This document shows positions 24,819 to 32,302 of a stretch of DNA of 42,247 nucleotides, in pieces (positions within the stretch are counted from its first letter, which is position 1; each line of letters starts with the position of its first letter). Made by a program: the position numbers and the translations under genes. Origin of the DNA: Corynebacterium otitidis ATCC 51513 (GTDB taxonomy: Bacteria; Actinomycetota; Actinomycetes; Mycobacteriales; Mycobacteriaceae). The stretch is from contig NZ_JH815193.1 in the NCBI RefSeq assembly GCF_000296405.1, positions 442,286 to 484,532 on the forward strand. Reading direction: 5' to 3'. The notes under the pieces were generated by a model. It searched no databases, was not told the origin of the DNA, and was given only the letters and a program-made list of their open reading frames with translations.

Positions 24819-26507
24819 CTAGGCGCTGCCGACGAGCCCCGCGCCCGGCACCGCGTCGAGCAGCGCGCGGGTGTAGTCGGCCTCAGGGCTGGAGAACACC
24901 CGCTCGGTGGCGCCCTGCTCGACGACCTTCCCGGAGCGCATGACGACGACGTCGTCGGCGATCTCCGCGACGACGGCGAGGTCGTGCGTGATGAACAGGT
25001 AGCTTAGGCCCAGGTCGCGCTGCAGCCCCTGAAGCAGGCCCATGACCTGGTCCTGGACGACGACGTCCAGCGCTGAGACCGCCTCGTCGAGGACGATGAC
25101 CTCCGGGTTTAAGGCCAGCGCGCGGGCAATCGCGATGCGCTGGCGCTGCCCGCCGGAGAGCTCGTTGGGGTAGCGCCGCGCCGTCGACGCCGGCAGCGCC
25201 ACGAGGTCGAGCAGCTCGGCGACGCGCGCTCGGCGCTCCTTCTTCGTGCCCACCCGGTGCAGCTCGAGGGGCTCCTCGATGGTGCGGGCGATCGGGTAGG
25301 TCGGGTCCAGCGAGCCGTAGGGGTTCTGGAAGACGACCTGCACCCTGCGGCGCATCTCGGAGAGCCCCTTGCGGTCGAGCGAGGAGACGTCGTGCCCGCC
25401 GAGCCGCACCGTGCCCGAGGTCGGCTCGATGAGCCTCAAGATGAGGTTCGCGACGGTCGTCTTGCCCGAGCCCGACTCCCCCACCAGCGCGGTGGTCGTG
25501 CCCCGCTCGACGGAAAACGACACGTCGTCGACGGCGCGCAGCTTCTCCTTCTTGCCGCGCTTGCCGCGCACGTCGAACTCCTTGACGAGGTTCTCGACCT
25601 CGATGACCGGGGCCGGGGCCGGGGCCGACGGCTCCTCCTCGCCCTCGCCCGCGGCGGCGCGGGCCTGTGCGCGGACGCCGGCCGCCTCGAGGCTCGGGGC
25701 CGCGTCGACGAGGCGGCGGGTATAGGGGTGGCGCGGGGCGGCGAGGATCTCCCTCGAGGGGCCGGACTCGACGACCCGGCCGCGCCGCATGACCACGAGG
25801 TGGGAGGCGCGCTCCGCGGCGAGCCCGAGGTCGTGGGTGATAAAAAGCACCGCCACCCCGAGCTTGCCGGCGAGCTCCCCGATGTGGTCGAGGATCGTCT
25901 TCTGCACCGTGACGTCCAGCGCGGAGGTCGGCTCGTCGGCGATGAGCAGCTTCGGCCGCCCGGCGAGCCCCTGGGCGATGAGCGCGCGCTGGCGCATCCC
26001 GCCGGAGAACTCGTGCGGGTACTGCCGCGCGCGGCGCTTCGCGTCCGGCAGGCCCGCCTCCTCGAGCAGCTCGACGACGCGCTCGTCGGCCTCCTTGCCG
26101 CGGGCGAGCCCGTTGGCGGTGAGCGCCTCCTTGATCTGCGTGCCGATGCGCCACACGGGGTTCAGGTTGCTCATCGGGTCCTGCGGCACGAGCCCGATCT
26201 GCGTGCCGCGCAGCTCACGGAGCTGCTTCTCGCTGTAGCCCGCGATGTCCTCGCCGTTGAAGAGGATGCTCCCGCCGGTGACCTCGCCGTTCTTAGGCAA
26301 CAGGCCGAGGATCGACATCGCGGTCGTCGACTTGCCCGAGCCGGACTCCCCGACGATCGCGACGGACTGGCCGGGGTAGACGGTGAGGTCCACGCCGCGC
26401 ACCGCCTCGACGAGTCCGGTCGAGGAGCGGAACGAGATCGACAGGTCGCGCAGCTCGAGCAGCGGCTCGGCGGAGCGCTCGGAGTTGTGGGACATGGGTA
26501 TCGCCAC
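24819..26507 (-). CDS. Peptide-type ABC importer, fused double ATPase (DppD-DppF)
   Basis: The 562-residue protein has two complete ABC ATPase domains. The first (about 18-260) has Walker A GESGSGKSTT, signature FSGGMRQRALIAQGL and Walker B LLIADEPTSALD. The second (about 300-550) has GESGSGKTTV, LSGGQRQRIAIARAL and VIVLDEAVSALD; Ala replaces the more usual Pro after the Walker B Glu. Both match oligopeptide/dipeptide/nickel importer ATPases. GTG 26507 follows AAGG at 5 nt; ATG 26495 is an alternative. It is the last gene of the operon starting at the lipoprotein at 30257 and should energise permeases 26518-27567 and 27560-28486. No Cys cluster is present in the C-terminal extension of domain 1. 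Confidence 0.93.
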   Translation of the reverse strand: MAIPMSHNSERSAEPLLELRDLSISFRSSTGLVEAVRGVDLTVYPGQSVAIVGESGSGKSTTAMSILGLLPKNGEVTGGSILFNGEDIAGYSEKQLRELRGTQIGLVPQDPMSNLNPVWRIGTQIKEALTANGLARGKEADERVVELLEEAGLPDAKRRARQYPHEFSGGMRQRALIAQGLAGRPKLLIADEPTSALDVTVQKTILDHIGELAGKLGVAVLFITHDLGLAAERASHLVVMRRGRVVESGPSREILAAPRHPYTRRLVDAAPSLEAAGVRAQARAAAGEGEEEPSAPAPAPVIEVENLVKEFDVRGKRGKKEKLRAVDDVSFSVERGTTTALVGESGSGKTTVANLILRLIEPTSGTVRLGGHDVSSLDRKGLSEMRRRVQVVFQNPYGSLDPTYPIARTIEEPLELHRVGTKKERRARVAELLDLVALPASTARRYPNELSGGQRQRIAIARALALNPEVIVLDEAVSALDVVVQDQVMGLLQGLQRDLGLSYLFITHDLAVVAEIADDVVVMRSGKVVEQGATERVFSSPEADYTRALLDAVPGAGLVGSA

Positions 26508-26517
26508 GCCAGCCTTC

Positions 26518-27567
26518 CTAGTTCTTCTTCGACTTCGGGTCGAGCGCGTCGCGCACGACGTCGGCCATCATGATGGAGCTGAGCACCGTGAGCGCCAGCG
26601 CGAGCGCCGGGTAGAACAGCACCATGGGGTCGTTGCGCAGCGAGGCCTGAGCCTGGGAGATGTCCCCGCCCCAGGACACGACGGTGCTGGGCAGCCCGAT
26701 GCCGAGGAACGACAGGGTCGCCTCGGTGACGATGAAGTTGCCGAACGCGACGGTCGCGTAGACGACGACCGGGGGCAGGATGTTGGGCAGCACGTGGCTG
26801 GTGAGCACGCGGGGCTTCGACGCGCCGAGCGCGACCGCGGCGGTGACGAACTCGTCGTTCTTCACGCCCAGCACCGCGCCCCTGGTGATGCGGGCGATCT
26901 GCGGCCAGCCGAAGAGCGCGAGCACGAGCACGACGGTGAAGATCGTGCGGCTCTCGCGGAACATCTGCATGACCACGATCGCGGCGAGCACGAGCGGCAC
27001 GGCGAAGAAGATGTCCGTGAGCCTGGAGAGCAGCGTGTCCCAGATGCCGCCGAGGTAGCCGGCGATCGCGCCGAGCGTCACCCCGAGCACGAGCACCGCG
27101 GCGGTGGTGAGCACGCCGACGAGCACGGAGGCCCTCGCGCCGTAGACGACGCGGGAGTAGATATCGCAGCCCTGCCGATCGAAGCCGAAGGGGTGGCCGG
27201 GCTCCGCGTCGCCGAGGCTGCGCCCCAGGTCGCAGACTGTGGGGTCCTGGGTCGCGAAGAGCTGCGGGAACGCCGCGAGCGCGAGCGCGCCCAAGATCAG
27301 GGCCGCGGCGGCCCAGAACATCGGCCGGCGGCGCAGCCTGCGCCACGCGATCCCCCACTGGGAGCGCGGCGCGGAGCCCTCGGGCACGGCGTCGACGGCG
27401 CCGAGCCCCGCCTCGTCGTGCTCGGCGACGGCGTGGGCCTGGCCGGGCAGCGGCGCGCCGGCGGCCTCGGCGGCGGACTCGGCCTCGCGGCCGGCGAAGA
27501 ACTGGCCCCGGCCCCTGGGGCGCGCGGCCTCGGCGGCGTTGTTGTCCGGGGTGGTGCGATCAGACAT
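26518..27567 (-). CDS. Peptide-type ABC importer permease (DppC-like)
   Basis: The 349-residue membrane protein has an unusually long cytosolic N-terminus (about 80 residues, Ala/Gly/Glu-rich) before helix 1 (AAALILGALALAAFPQLF). The BPD transporter domain has six helices and an EAA loop (VTAAVALGASKPRVLTSHVLPN) that docks on the ATPase. GFDRQGCDIYSRVVYGARASL-type sequence after helix 1 is typical of DppC/OppC. ATG 27567 follows AGGA at 6 nt and overlaps the end of the upstream permease by 8 nt, so translation is coupled. The ligand is unknown; peptides or nickel are usual for the family. Confidence 0.93.
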   Translation of the reverse strand: MSDRTTPDNNAAEAARPRGRGQFFAGREAESAAEAAGAPLPGQAHAVAEHDEAGLGAVDAVPEGSAPRSQWGIAWRRLRRRPMFWAAAALILGALALAAFPQLFATQDPTVCDLGRSLGDAEPGHPFGFDRQGCDIYSRVVYGARASVLVGVLTTAAVLVLGVTLGAIAGYLGGIWDTLLSRLTDIFFAVPLVLAAIVVMQMFRESRTIFTVVLVLALFGWPQIARITRGAVLGVKNDEFVTAAVALGASKPRVLTSHVLPNILPPVVVYATVAFGNFIVTEATLSFLGIGLPSTVVSWGGDISQAQASLRNDPMVLFYPALALALTVLSSIMMADVVRDALDPKSKKN

Positions 27568-28486
27568 AGCGGATCCTCGGATCTAGCACGGCGTAGAGCA
27601 GGTCGACGAGCAGGTTGGCGGCGATGTAGACGACGACGAGCACCGTGGTGAACGACACGACGGTGGTGGGCTCGCCCTTAATGATCGCCTGGTAGATCGC
27701 GCCGCCCACCCCGTTGATGCCGAAGATGCCCTCGGTGACGATGGCGCCGCCCATGAGCGCGCCTAAGTCGGCGCCTAAGAACGTGACGACGGGGATGAGC
27801 GAGTTGCGCAGCACGTGCCGAGACATCAGCCGGCCGGGGCCTAGGCCCTTGGCCTTGGCGGTGCGCACGTAGTCGGCCTCGAGGTTCTCGGCGACGGACT
27901 GGCGGGTAAGCCGCAGCACGTAGGCGAACGACAGGGCCCCGAGCACGATCGCCGGCATGAGCAGGGAGATGAAGTCCTCGTTGCTGCCCACGGTGACCGG
28001 CAGGAGCCCCCAGCGCACGCCGATGAGGAACTGCAGGACGAAGCCGATGACGAAGGAGGGCACGGCGATGACCACCAGGGAGAGCACGAGCACCGTGGAG
28101 TCGAAGATCCCGCCGCGGCGCAGCCCGGCGATGAAGCCGAAGGCGATGCCGAAGATCGCCTCGAAGACGAGCGCCATGAGCCCGAGCTTGATGGTCACGG
28201 GGAAGGCCTGGGCCATCGCCTCGCCCACCGGCTGGCCCGAGAACGTCGTCCCGAAGTCGAGCGTGAGGATGCCCTTTAAGTAGAGCAGGTACTGGACGAT
28301 GAAGGGCTTGTCGAGGTTGAACTCCTCGGTGATGCGGGCCCTGGCCTGCTCGGAGAGGCCCCGATCGCCGCCCAGTGCGGCCACCGGGTCGCCGGGCATG
28401 AGGAACACCAGCGCATAGAGCAGAAGCGTCGCCCCGAGAAACACGGGGATCATCTGCAGCAGCCGCCGGCCTACGTATCTCAGCAT
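27560..28486 (-). CDS. Peptide-type ABC importer permease (DppB-like)
   Basis: The 308-residue inner membrane permease has the DppB/OppB start (MLRYVGRRLLQMIPVFLGAT, FLMPGDPVAAL), six helices and the EAA motif ADYVRTAKAKGLGPGRLMSR followed by HVLRNSLIPVVTFLG. It pairs with the next permease and the fused ATPase. The ribosome site is weak (GAAAG). A 160-bp highly structured gap separates it from the substrate-binding lipoprotein, consistent with more lipoprotein than permease being made. It contains three TTA leucine codons (27764-27766, 27776-27778, 28277-28279), notable in so GC-rich a gene. Confidence 0.94.
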   Translation of the reverse strand: MLRYVGRRLLQMIPVFLGATLLLYALVFLMPGDPVAALGGDRGLSEQARARITEEFNLDKPFIVQYLLYLKGILTLDFGTTFSGQPVGEAMAQAFPVTIKLGLMALVFEAIFGIAFGFIAGLRRGGIFDSTVLVLSLVVIAVPSFVIGFVLQFLIGVRWGLLPVTVGSNEDFISLLMPAIVLGALSFAYVLRLTRQSVAENLEADYVRTAKAKGLGPGRLMSRHVLRNSLIPVVTFLGADLGALMGGAIVTEGIFGINGVGGAIYQAIIKGEPTTVVSFTTVLVVVYIAANLLVDLLYAVLDPRIRYV

Positions 28487-28646
28487 CGCGTGGCGTCTTT
28501 CTACGCGGCGCGGGCCCGTCCGCCGCCGCGTCGGCGCCCGAAAGATGGGCGTCGGCGGCGGCGTGGCGGGCCCACGGCGCGGCGGGTGTCGGCCCCGGGG
28601 CTTTTACGCCTGGCGGCGGGCCCGGGGCGGCGGTGGGTGGGGAGTT
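28487..28646 (-). other. Highly structured intercistronic region of the peptide importer operon
   Basis: The 160-bp gap holds dense GC-rich inverted repeats: an imperfect long hairpin between about 28519 and 28590, and a second repeat around 28590-28635 with GCCCCGGGGC. No T-run follows, so it is more likely an mRNA stabiliser or attenuator than a terminator. Confidence 0.45.
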
Positions 28647-30257
28647 CTAGCGCTTGACCACGTCGAAGAGGCGCGGGACGCTGTTCCAGCCGAACTGGAC
28701 GTCCTCGACGGTGTCGGCCCAGCCGCCGGTGGTGTTCGAATACCACAGCGGGATGACCGGCAGGTCCTTAAGCAGGATCTCCTGGGCGCGGTTGAAGATC
28801 TCCTCGCCCTCCTCGGGCGTCTCGGCGCGCTTCGCCTCGCCGATGAGCTTGTCGAACTCCTCGTTGTCGTACTTGGAGTAGTTCGACGAGCCGGTGGCGG
28901 TGTAGAGCGGCTCGAGGAAGTTGCTCGAGAGCGGGTAGTCGCCCTGCCAGCCGGTGCGGAACGCGCCGGTCATGGAGTCGGAGTCGAGGTCGTCCTGGAA
29001 GGACTTGAAGTCCGGGTAGGGATCGCCGTGGGCGTCGATGTCGAGGTTGTTGCGCAGCTGGTTGGCCACGGCGTCGACCCAGGCCTGGTGGTCGCCGTCG
29101 GCGTTGTAGCCGATAGTGAGCTCCCCGTCGAACGTGGAGATCTCGTCGGCCTCCTCCCACAGCTCGCGGGCGCGCTCGGGGTCGAACTCGAGGACCTCGG
29201 AGCCGGGCAGGTTCTCCTCGAAGCCCGGGATGACCGGGGAGGTGAACTCCCGGGCGGGGCTGCGGGTGCCGCCGAAGATCGTCTCGGTGATGTCGTCGCG
29301 GTCGATGGCCAGGGAGATGGCCTGGCGGCGCAGCTTGCCCTCCTCGCCGTCGAAGTGCTCGAGGTAGTGCGGGATGGTCAGCGACTGGAAGATCGCGGCC
29401 GGCTGGTTGACCGAGCGGCCCTCGAGGTCGTCCTCGAACGCGGCCTGGGAGGACTCGGGGATCGTGTCGATGACGTCGAGGTTGCCCGCGAGCAGGTCGT
29501 TGTAGGCGGCATCGACCTGCGCGTAGAAGACGTACTCGACGCCGTCGTTCTTCGCCTCGCGGTCGCCGTCGTACTCGGGGTTCGGCTCGAGGCTCGCGCC
29601 CTGGTTGTGGGTCCACTCGACGAGCTGGTAGGGCCCGTTGCCCACGGGCTTCTCGCCGAAGGCCTCGATGTCCTCGAAGGCGGACTCGGGCAGCGGGTAG
29701 AACGCCGTCTGGCCGAGCCGGTCCTGGAAGTCGACCTCCGGCTCCTCGAGCTCGACGGTGAAGGTGCGGTCGTCGACGACCTTGAGGCCCTCCATTTCGT
29801 CGCCGCCCTCCTCGTAGCCGGCGATCGACTCGAAGTTGTAGGCGCCGACCAGGGCGTTCTCGACGGCGTAGTTCCACGCGTCGACGAAGCTGTTCGCCGT
29901 CACCGGGGTGCCGTCGGCGAAGGTCTCGCCCTCCTTGAGGGTGATCGTGTAGTTCTTCTGGTCCTCGGTCTCGATGGACTCGGCGACCTCGAGCTGGGTC
30001 TCGCCCTCGGCGTCGTAGTAGACGAGCCCGGCGAAGATCATCTCGACGATGCGCCCGCCGCCCACCTCGTTGGTGTTCGCGGGGATGAGCGGGTTCTGCG
30101 GCTCGGTGCCGTTGGCGGAGACGACCCCGCCGTCGGCGTTGGCGCCGCCGTCCTCCCCGCCGGAGCAGGCAGTGAGCGCCAGGGACGCCGCGGCGAGCGC
30201 CGCGACGCCCGCGCGCGTGGCTCGCCGCGCGGTGCGCGGCGCGCTGTGATCCACCAT
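28647..30257 (-). CDS. Oligopeptide-type ABC importer substrate-binding lipoprotein (DppA/OppA-like)
   Basis: The 536-residue SBP_bac_5 protein starts at ATG 30257, with AGGAG at 8 nt. The signal peptide is MVDHSAPRTARRATRAGVAA.. with lipobox LTAC; the Cys should be lipidated and anchor the protein outside the membrane. Family landmarks: GTPVTANSFVDAWNYAVEN, FQDRLGQTAFYPLPESAF, GNGPYQLVEWTHNQGASLEPNPEYDGD (in parts) and PLWYSNTTGGW near the end. It is first in the operon, followed by two permeases and a fused ATPase. The ligand is probably oligopeptides, by similarity to OppA-type proteins, but is not certain. Longer upstream frames lack a signal peptide. Confidence 0.94.
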   Translation of the reverse strand: MVDHSAPRTARRATRAGVAALAAASLALTACSGGEDGGANADGGVVSANGTEPQNPLIPANTNEVGGGRIVEMIFAGLVYYDAEGETQLEVAESIETEDQKNYTITLKEGETFADGTPVTANSFVDAWNYAVENALVGAYNFESIAGYEEGGDEMEGLKVVDDRTFTVELEEPEVDFQDRLGQTAFYPLPESAFEDIEAFGEKPVGNGPYQLVEWTHNQGASLEPNPEYDGDREAKNDGVEYVFYAQVDAAYNDLLAGNLDVIDTIPESSQAAFEDDLEGRSVNQPAAIFQSLTIPHYLEHFDGEEGKLRRQAISLAIDRDDITETIFGGTRSPAREFTSPVIPGFEENLPGSEVLEFDPERARELWEEADEISTFDGELTIGYNADGDHQAWVDAVANQLRNNLDIDAHGDPYPDFKSFQDDLDSDSMTGAFRTGWQGDYPLSSNFLEPLYTATGSSNYSKYDNEEFDKLIGEAKRAETPEEGEEIFNRAQEILLKDLPVIPLWYSNTTGGWADTVEDVQFGWNSVPRLFDVVKR

Positions 30258-30397
30258 CGAGTTGTCTCCTATCCGGTTGTCTCCACGAAGGTACCTAGAC
30301 ACTACTGTGCGGTGGCTCATAGACAAAAATTCAGATGTTTTAACGCATATTAAGTTGCTCCAATGGGCCCGATCTCGCAGCGGGCGCACACAAAAGG
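30258..30397 (-). promoter_or_regulatory. Promoter region of the A-B-C-DF importer operon
   Basis: This stretch is AT-rich. On the minus strand TTAAAA, 16 bp and TATGAG form one candidate promoter; TAGGTA closer to the gene is another. The real one cannot be picked by eye. A ribosome site AGGAG lies 8 nt before ATG 30257. Confidence 0.35.
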
Positions 30398-30424
30398 CCC
30401 CGGGCGGCGCGGGGCCGCCCGGGG
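30392..30424 (-). terminator. Terminator of the B-C-DF-A importer operon
   Basis: An 11-bp perfect stem (30398-30408 with 30414-30424) has a 5-nt loop and is followed on the minus strand by CCTTTTG. It lies about 70 bp past the lipoprotein stop at 30495 and separates the two importer operons. Confidence 0.8.
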
Positions 30425-30494
30425 TTAACCCAGGGGGTAAGGAGGGGGCCGACAGCCGGCCTGCCGGCGTTAGGCCCCGAGAGAGGCGCGCGGG

Positions 30495-32195
30495 TTAGTT
30501 GGCCGCGTCCTTCTCCCAGCCGATCGTCTCCCTAGGCAGGACGGCGAAGGAGCTGGGGCCGAAGTTCGCGAGACCCGGCTTGAGCGCCGTGATGATCGGC
30601 CCGTTGGCGAACGGGATGAGGCCGTACTGCTCGAGGGCCTCCTTCTCGATCTCGTGGCCGGCCTCGGTCTGCTCCTCGGCGGTGGGCAGCTCGACGAGCT
30701 CGGCGATCGCCGCGTCGATCTCCTCGGAGTTGACGCCGGAGCGGTTGAGCTGCGAGTCCGAGCGGTAGATCTGCCCGATGTAGGCCACCCCGAACGGGTC
30801 GGAGGCGCTAAAGCCCATGGGGAAGATGTCGAAGTCGCGCTCGTTGGCGACCTTCGAGAAGTCCGCGGCCGGGCGCTCCTCGATCTTCACGTCGACGCCG
30901 ACGTCGCGCAGGAGCTGCTGGACCGCCTGGGCAGTGGCCTTGGTGTTGGGATCGTCGCAGATGGACACGTAGCGCAGGGAGAGCTTCTCGCCGTCCTTCT
31001 CTCGGACGCCGTCGGAGCCTTCCTCCCAGCCGGCCTCGTCGAGGATCTTCTTGGACTTCTCTGCGTCGAAGCCGCCGGCCTCGGTGTAGTTGTCCTTGTA
31101 CTCGTCCTGGAACGGGTACCAGATGAGCGAGCCGGGCAGCTCCTCCTCGTACTCGAGGCCGTTGTAGCGGATCTCGGCGAGCTGGGAGCGGTCGATGGCG
31201 CGGGCGACGGCCTCGCGCACGCGCACGTCGTCCAGGCCCGGTGCCTCGGAGTTCAGGGTGATGAGCGCGACGAACGCGCGGGTGGAGGTGCGCAGCTCGA
31301 TCTCGTCGCCCATCTCGCGGGCCTGCGCGAGGCGGTCCTTGGTGGCGACACCGGTGGCGTCGATCTCGCCGGCGCGGAAGGCGTTGATGCTCGCCTGGTC
31401 CTCGAGCTGGCGCAGCGTCACCTTCTCGAGGCGCGCCTCGCGGCCCCACCACTTCTCGTTGCGCACGAAGGTGAAGGTTCCGGAGTTGAAGTCGGCCGAG
31501 TCGACCTTGAAGGGCCCGGCGCCCCACTCGGGGCGCAGCTGCCGGACGTAGGCCTCGGAGAAGTTCTCCGGCTCCGCGGCCTCGGGGTGGAGGACGCTGC
31601 CGTAGAGCGCGGCCCACCACGGGTAGGCGCGCTTGAAGGTGACGACGACCTGCTTGTCGCTGTCGCCGGCCTCGACGGACTCGACCTCGCTCCAGCCCTC
31701 GGTGCTGTTGACCGTGTAGGCCTCGTCCTCTCCGTTGTTGGCGCGCCACGTGGCCTGGAAGGCCTCGATATCGATCGGGGTGCCGTCGTTGAACTCGGCA
31801 TCCTCGTTGAGGTCGTAGGTCACCACGGTCTTGCCGTCGACGAGCTCGTCGTCGATGTTGGTGATGTACTCGGGGTTGGGGTACGTCGTGCCGTCGCCCT
31901 CGGCCAGGAGCAGCTGGGGGTTGTACCAGTTCCAGACGTCCCTGGAGTAGGCGGTCATGTCGGCGTGGAAGACGTTCTGCTGCTCGGCGGCCTCGGCGAT
32001 GGCGAGGGTGAGCTCGCCGCCGTCGGCGACGTCCTCGTAGTCGGTGACGTTCTGGTCGCCCTCGGGGCTGATCTCGAGGGTCTCGCCGGAGCCGCCGTCG
32101 GCCCCGGGGCTGCCCTCGCCGCCGTCGCCGCAGGCCGCGAGGAACAGGGCCGCGGCGGCGGTCACCGCGAGGGCGGGACGGTATGCATTTCTCAT
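30495..32195 (-). CDS. Second peptide-type ABC importer substrate-binding lipoprotein
   Basis: The 566-residue SBP_bac_5 lipoprotein has ATG 32195 with AAAGGA about 10 nt upstream. The signal peptide ALAVTAAAALFLAAC ends in lipobox LAAC, followed by a Gly/Ser/Asp linker. Body motifs include DAEFNDGTPIDIEAFQATWR, KRAYPWWAALYGSVLHPEAA, WGAGPFKVDSADFNSGTFTF and LRQLEDQASINAFRAGEIDA. It is only distantly like the lipoprotein at 28647-30257 and is not a recent duplicate. Here it is the last gene of its operon, after two permeases and a fused ATPase, separated by 106 bp with a small stem-loop. The ligand is unknown, probably peptides. Confidence 0.93.
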   Translation of the reverse strand: MRNAYRPALAVTAAAALFLAACGDGGEGSPGADGGSGETLEISPEGDQNVTDYEDVADGGELTLAIAEAAEQQNVFHADMTAYSRDVWNWYNPQLLLAEGDGTTYPNPEYITNIDDELVDGKTVVTYDLNEDAEFNDGTPIDIEAFQATWRANNGEDEAYTVNSTEGWSEVESVEAGDSDKQVVVTFKRAYPWWAALYGSVLHPEAAEPENFSEAYVRQLRPEWGAGPFKVDSADFNSGTFTFVRNEKWWGREARLEKVTLRQLEDQASINAFRAGEIDATGVATKDRLAQAREMGDEIELRTSTRAFVALITLNSEAPGLDDVRVREAVARAIDRSQLAEIRYNGLEYEEELPGSLIWYPFQDEYKDNYTEAGGFDAEKSKKILDEAGWEEGSDGVREKDGEKLSLRYVSICDDPNTKATAQAVQQLLRDVGVDVKIEERPAADFSKVANERDFDIFPMGFSASDPFGVAYIGQIYRSDSQLNRSGVNSEEIDAAIAELVELPTAEEQTEAGHEIEKEALEQYGLIPFANGPIITALKPGLANFGPSSFAVLPRETIGWEKDAAN

Positions 32196-32280
32196 CGGTC
32201 GTGGTTCCTTTTCTAGTCCAGGTATGAGTGACCAACCTGCGCTATGAAGTTGTGCCGGCCCGAGGGGACAGGGCTGTACG

Positions 32281-32302
32281 GGCGCGCTATTTCAGCGGCG
32301 CC
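32281..32302 (-). other. Intercistronic stem-loop before the lipoprotein gene
   Basis: 32281-32288 pairs imperfectly with 32294-32302 around ATTTC, right at the end of the ATPase gene. It could stabilise or segment the operon mRNA. Confidence 0.35.

Noticed and set aside
28545..30353. Plus-strand open frame of about 600 codons opposite the substrate-binding lipoprotein
   Set aside because: Low-complexity Val/Gly/Asp-rich translation, an expected by-product of GC-rich third positions on the other strand.
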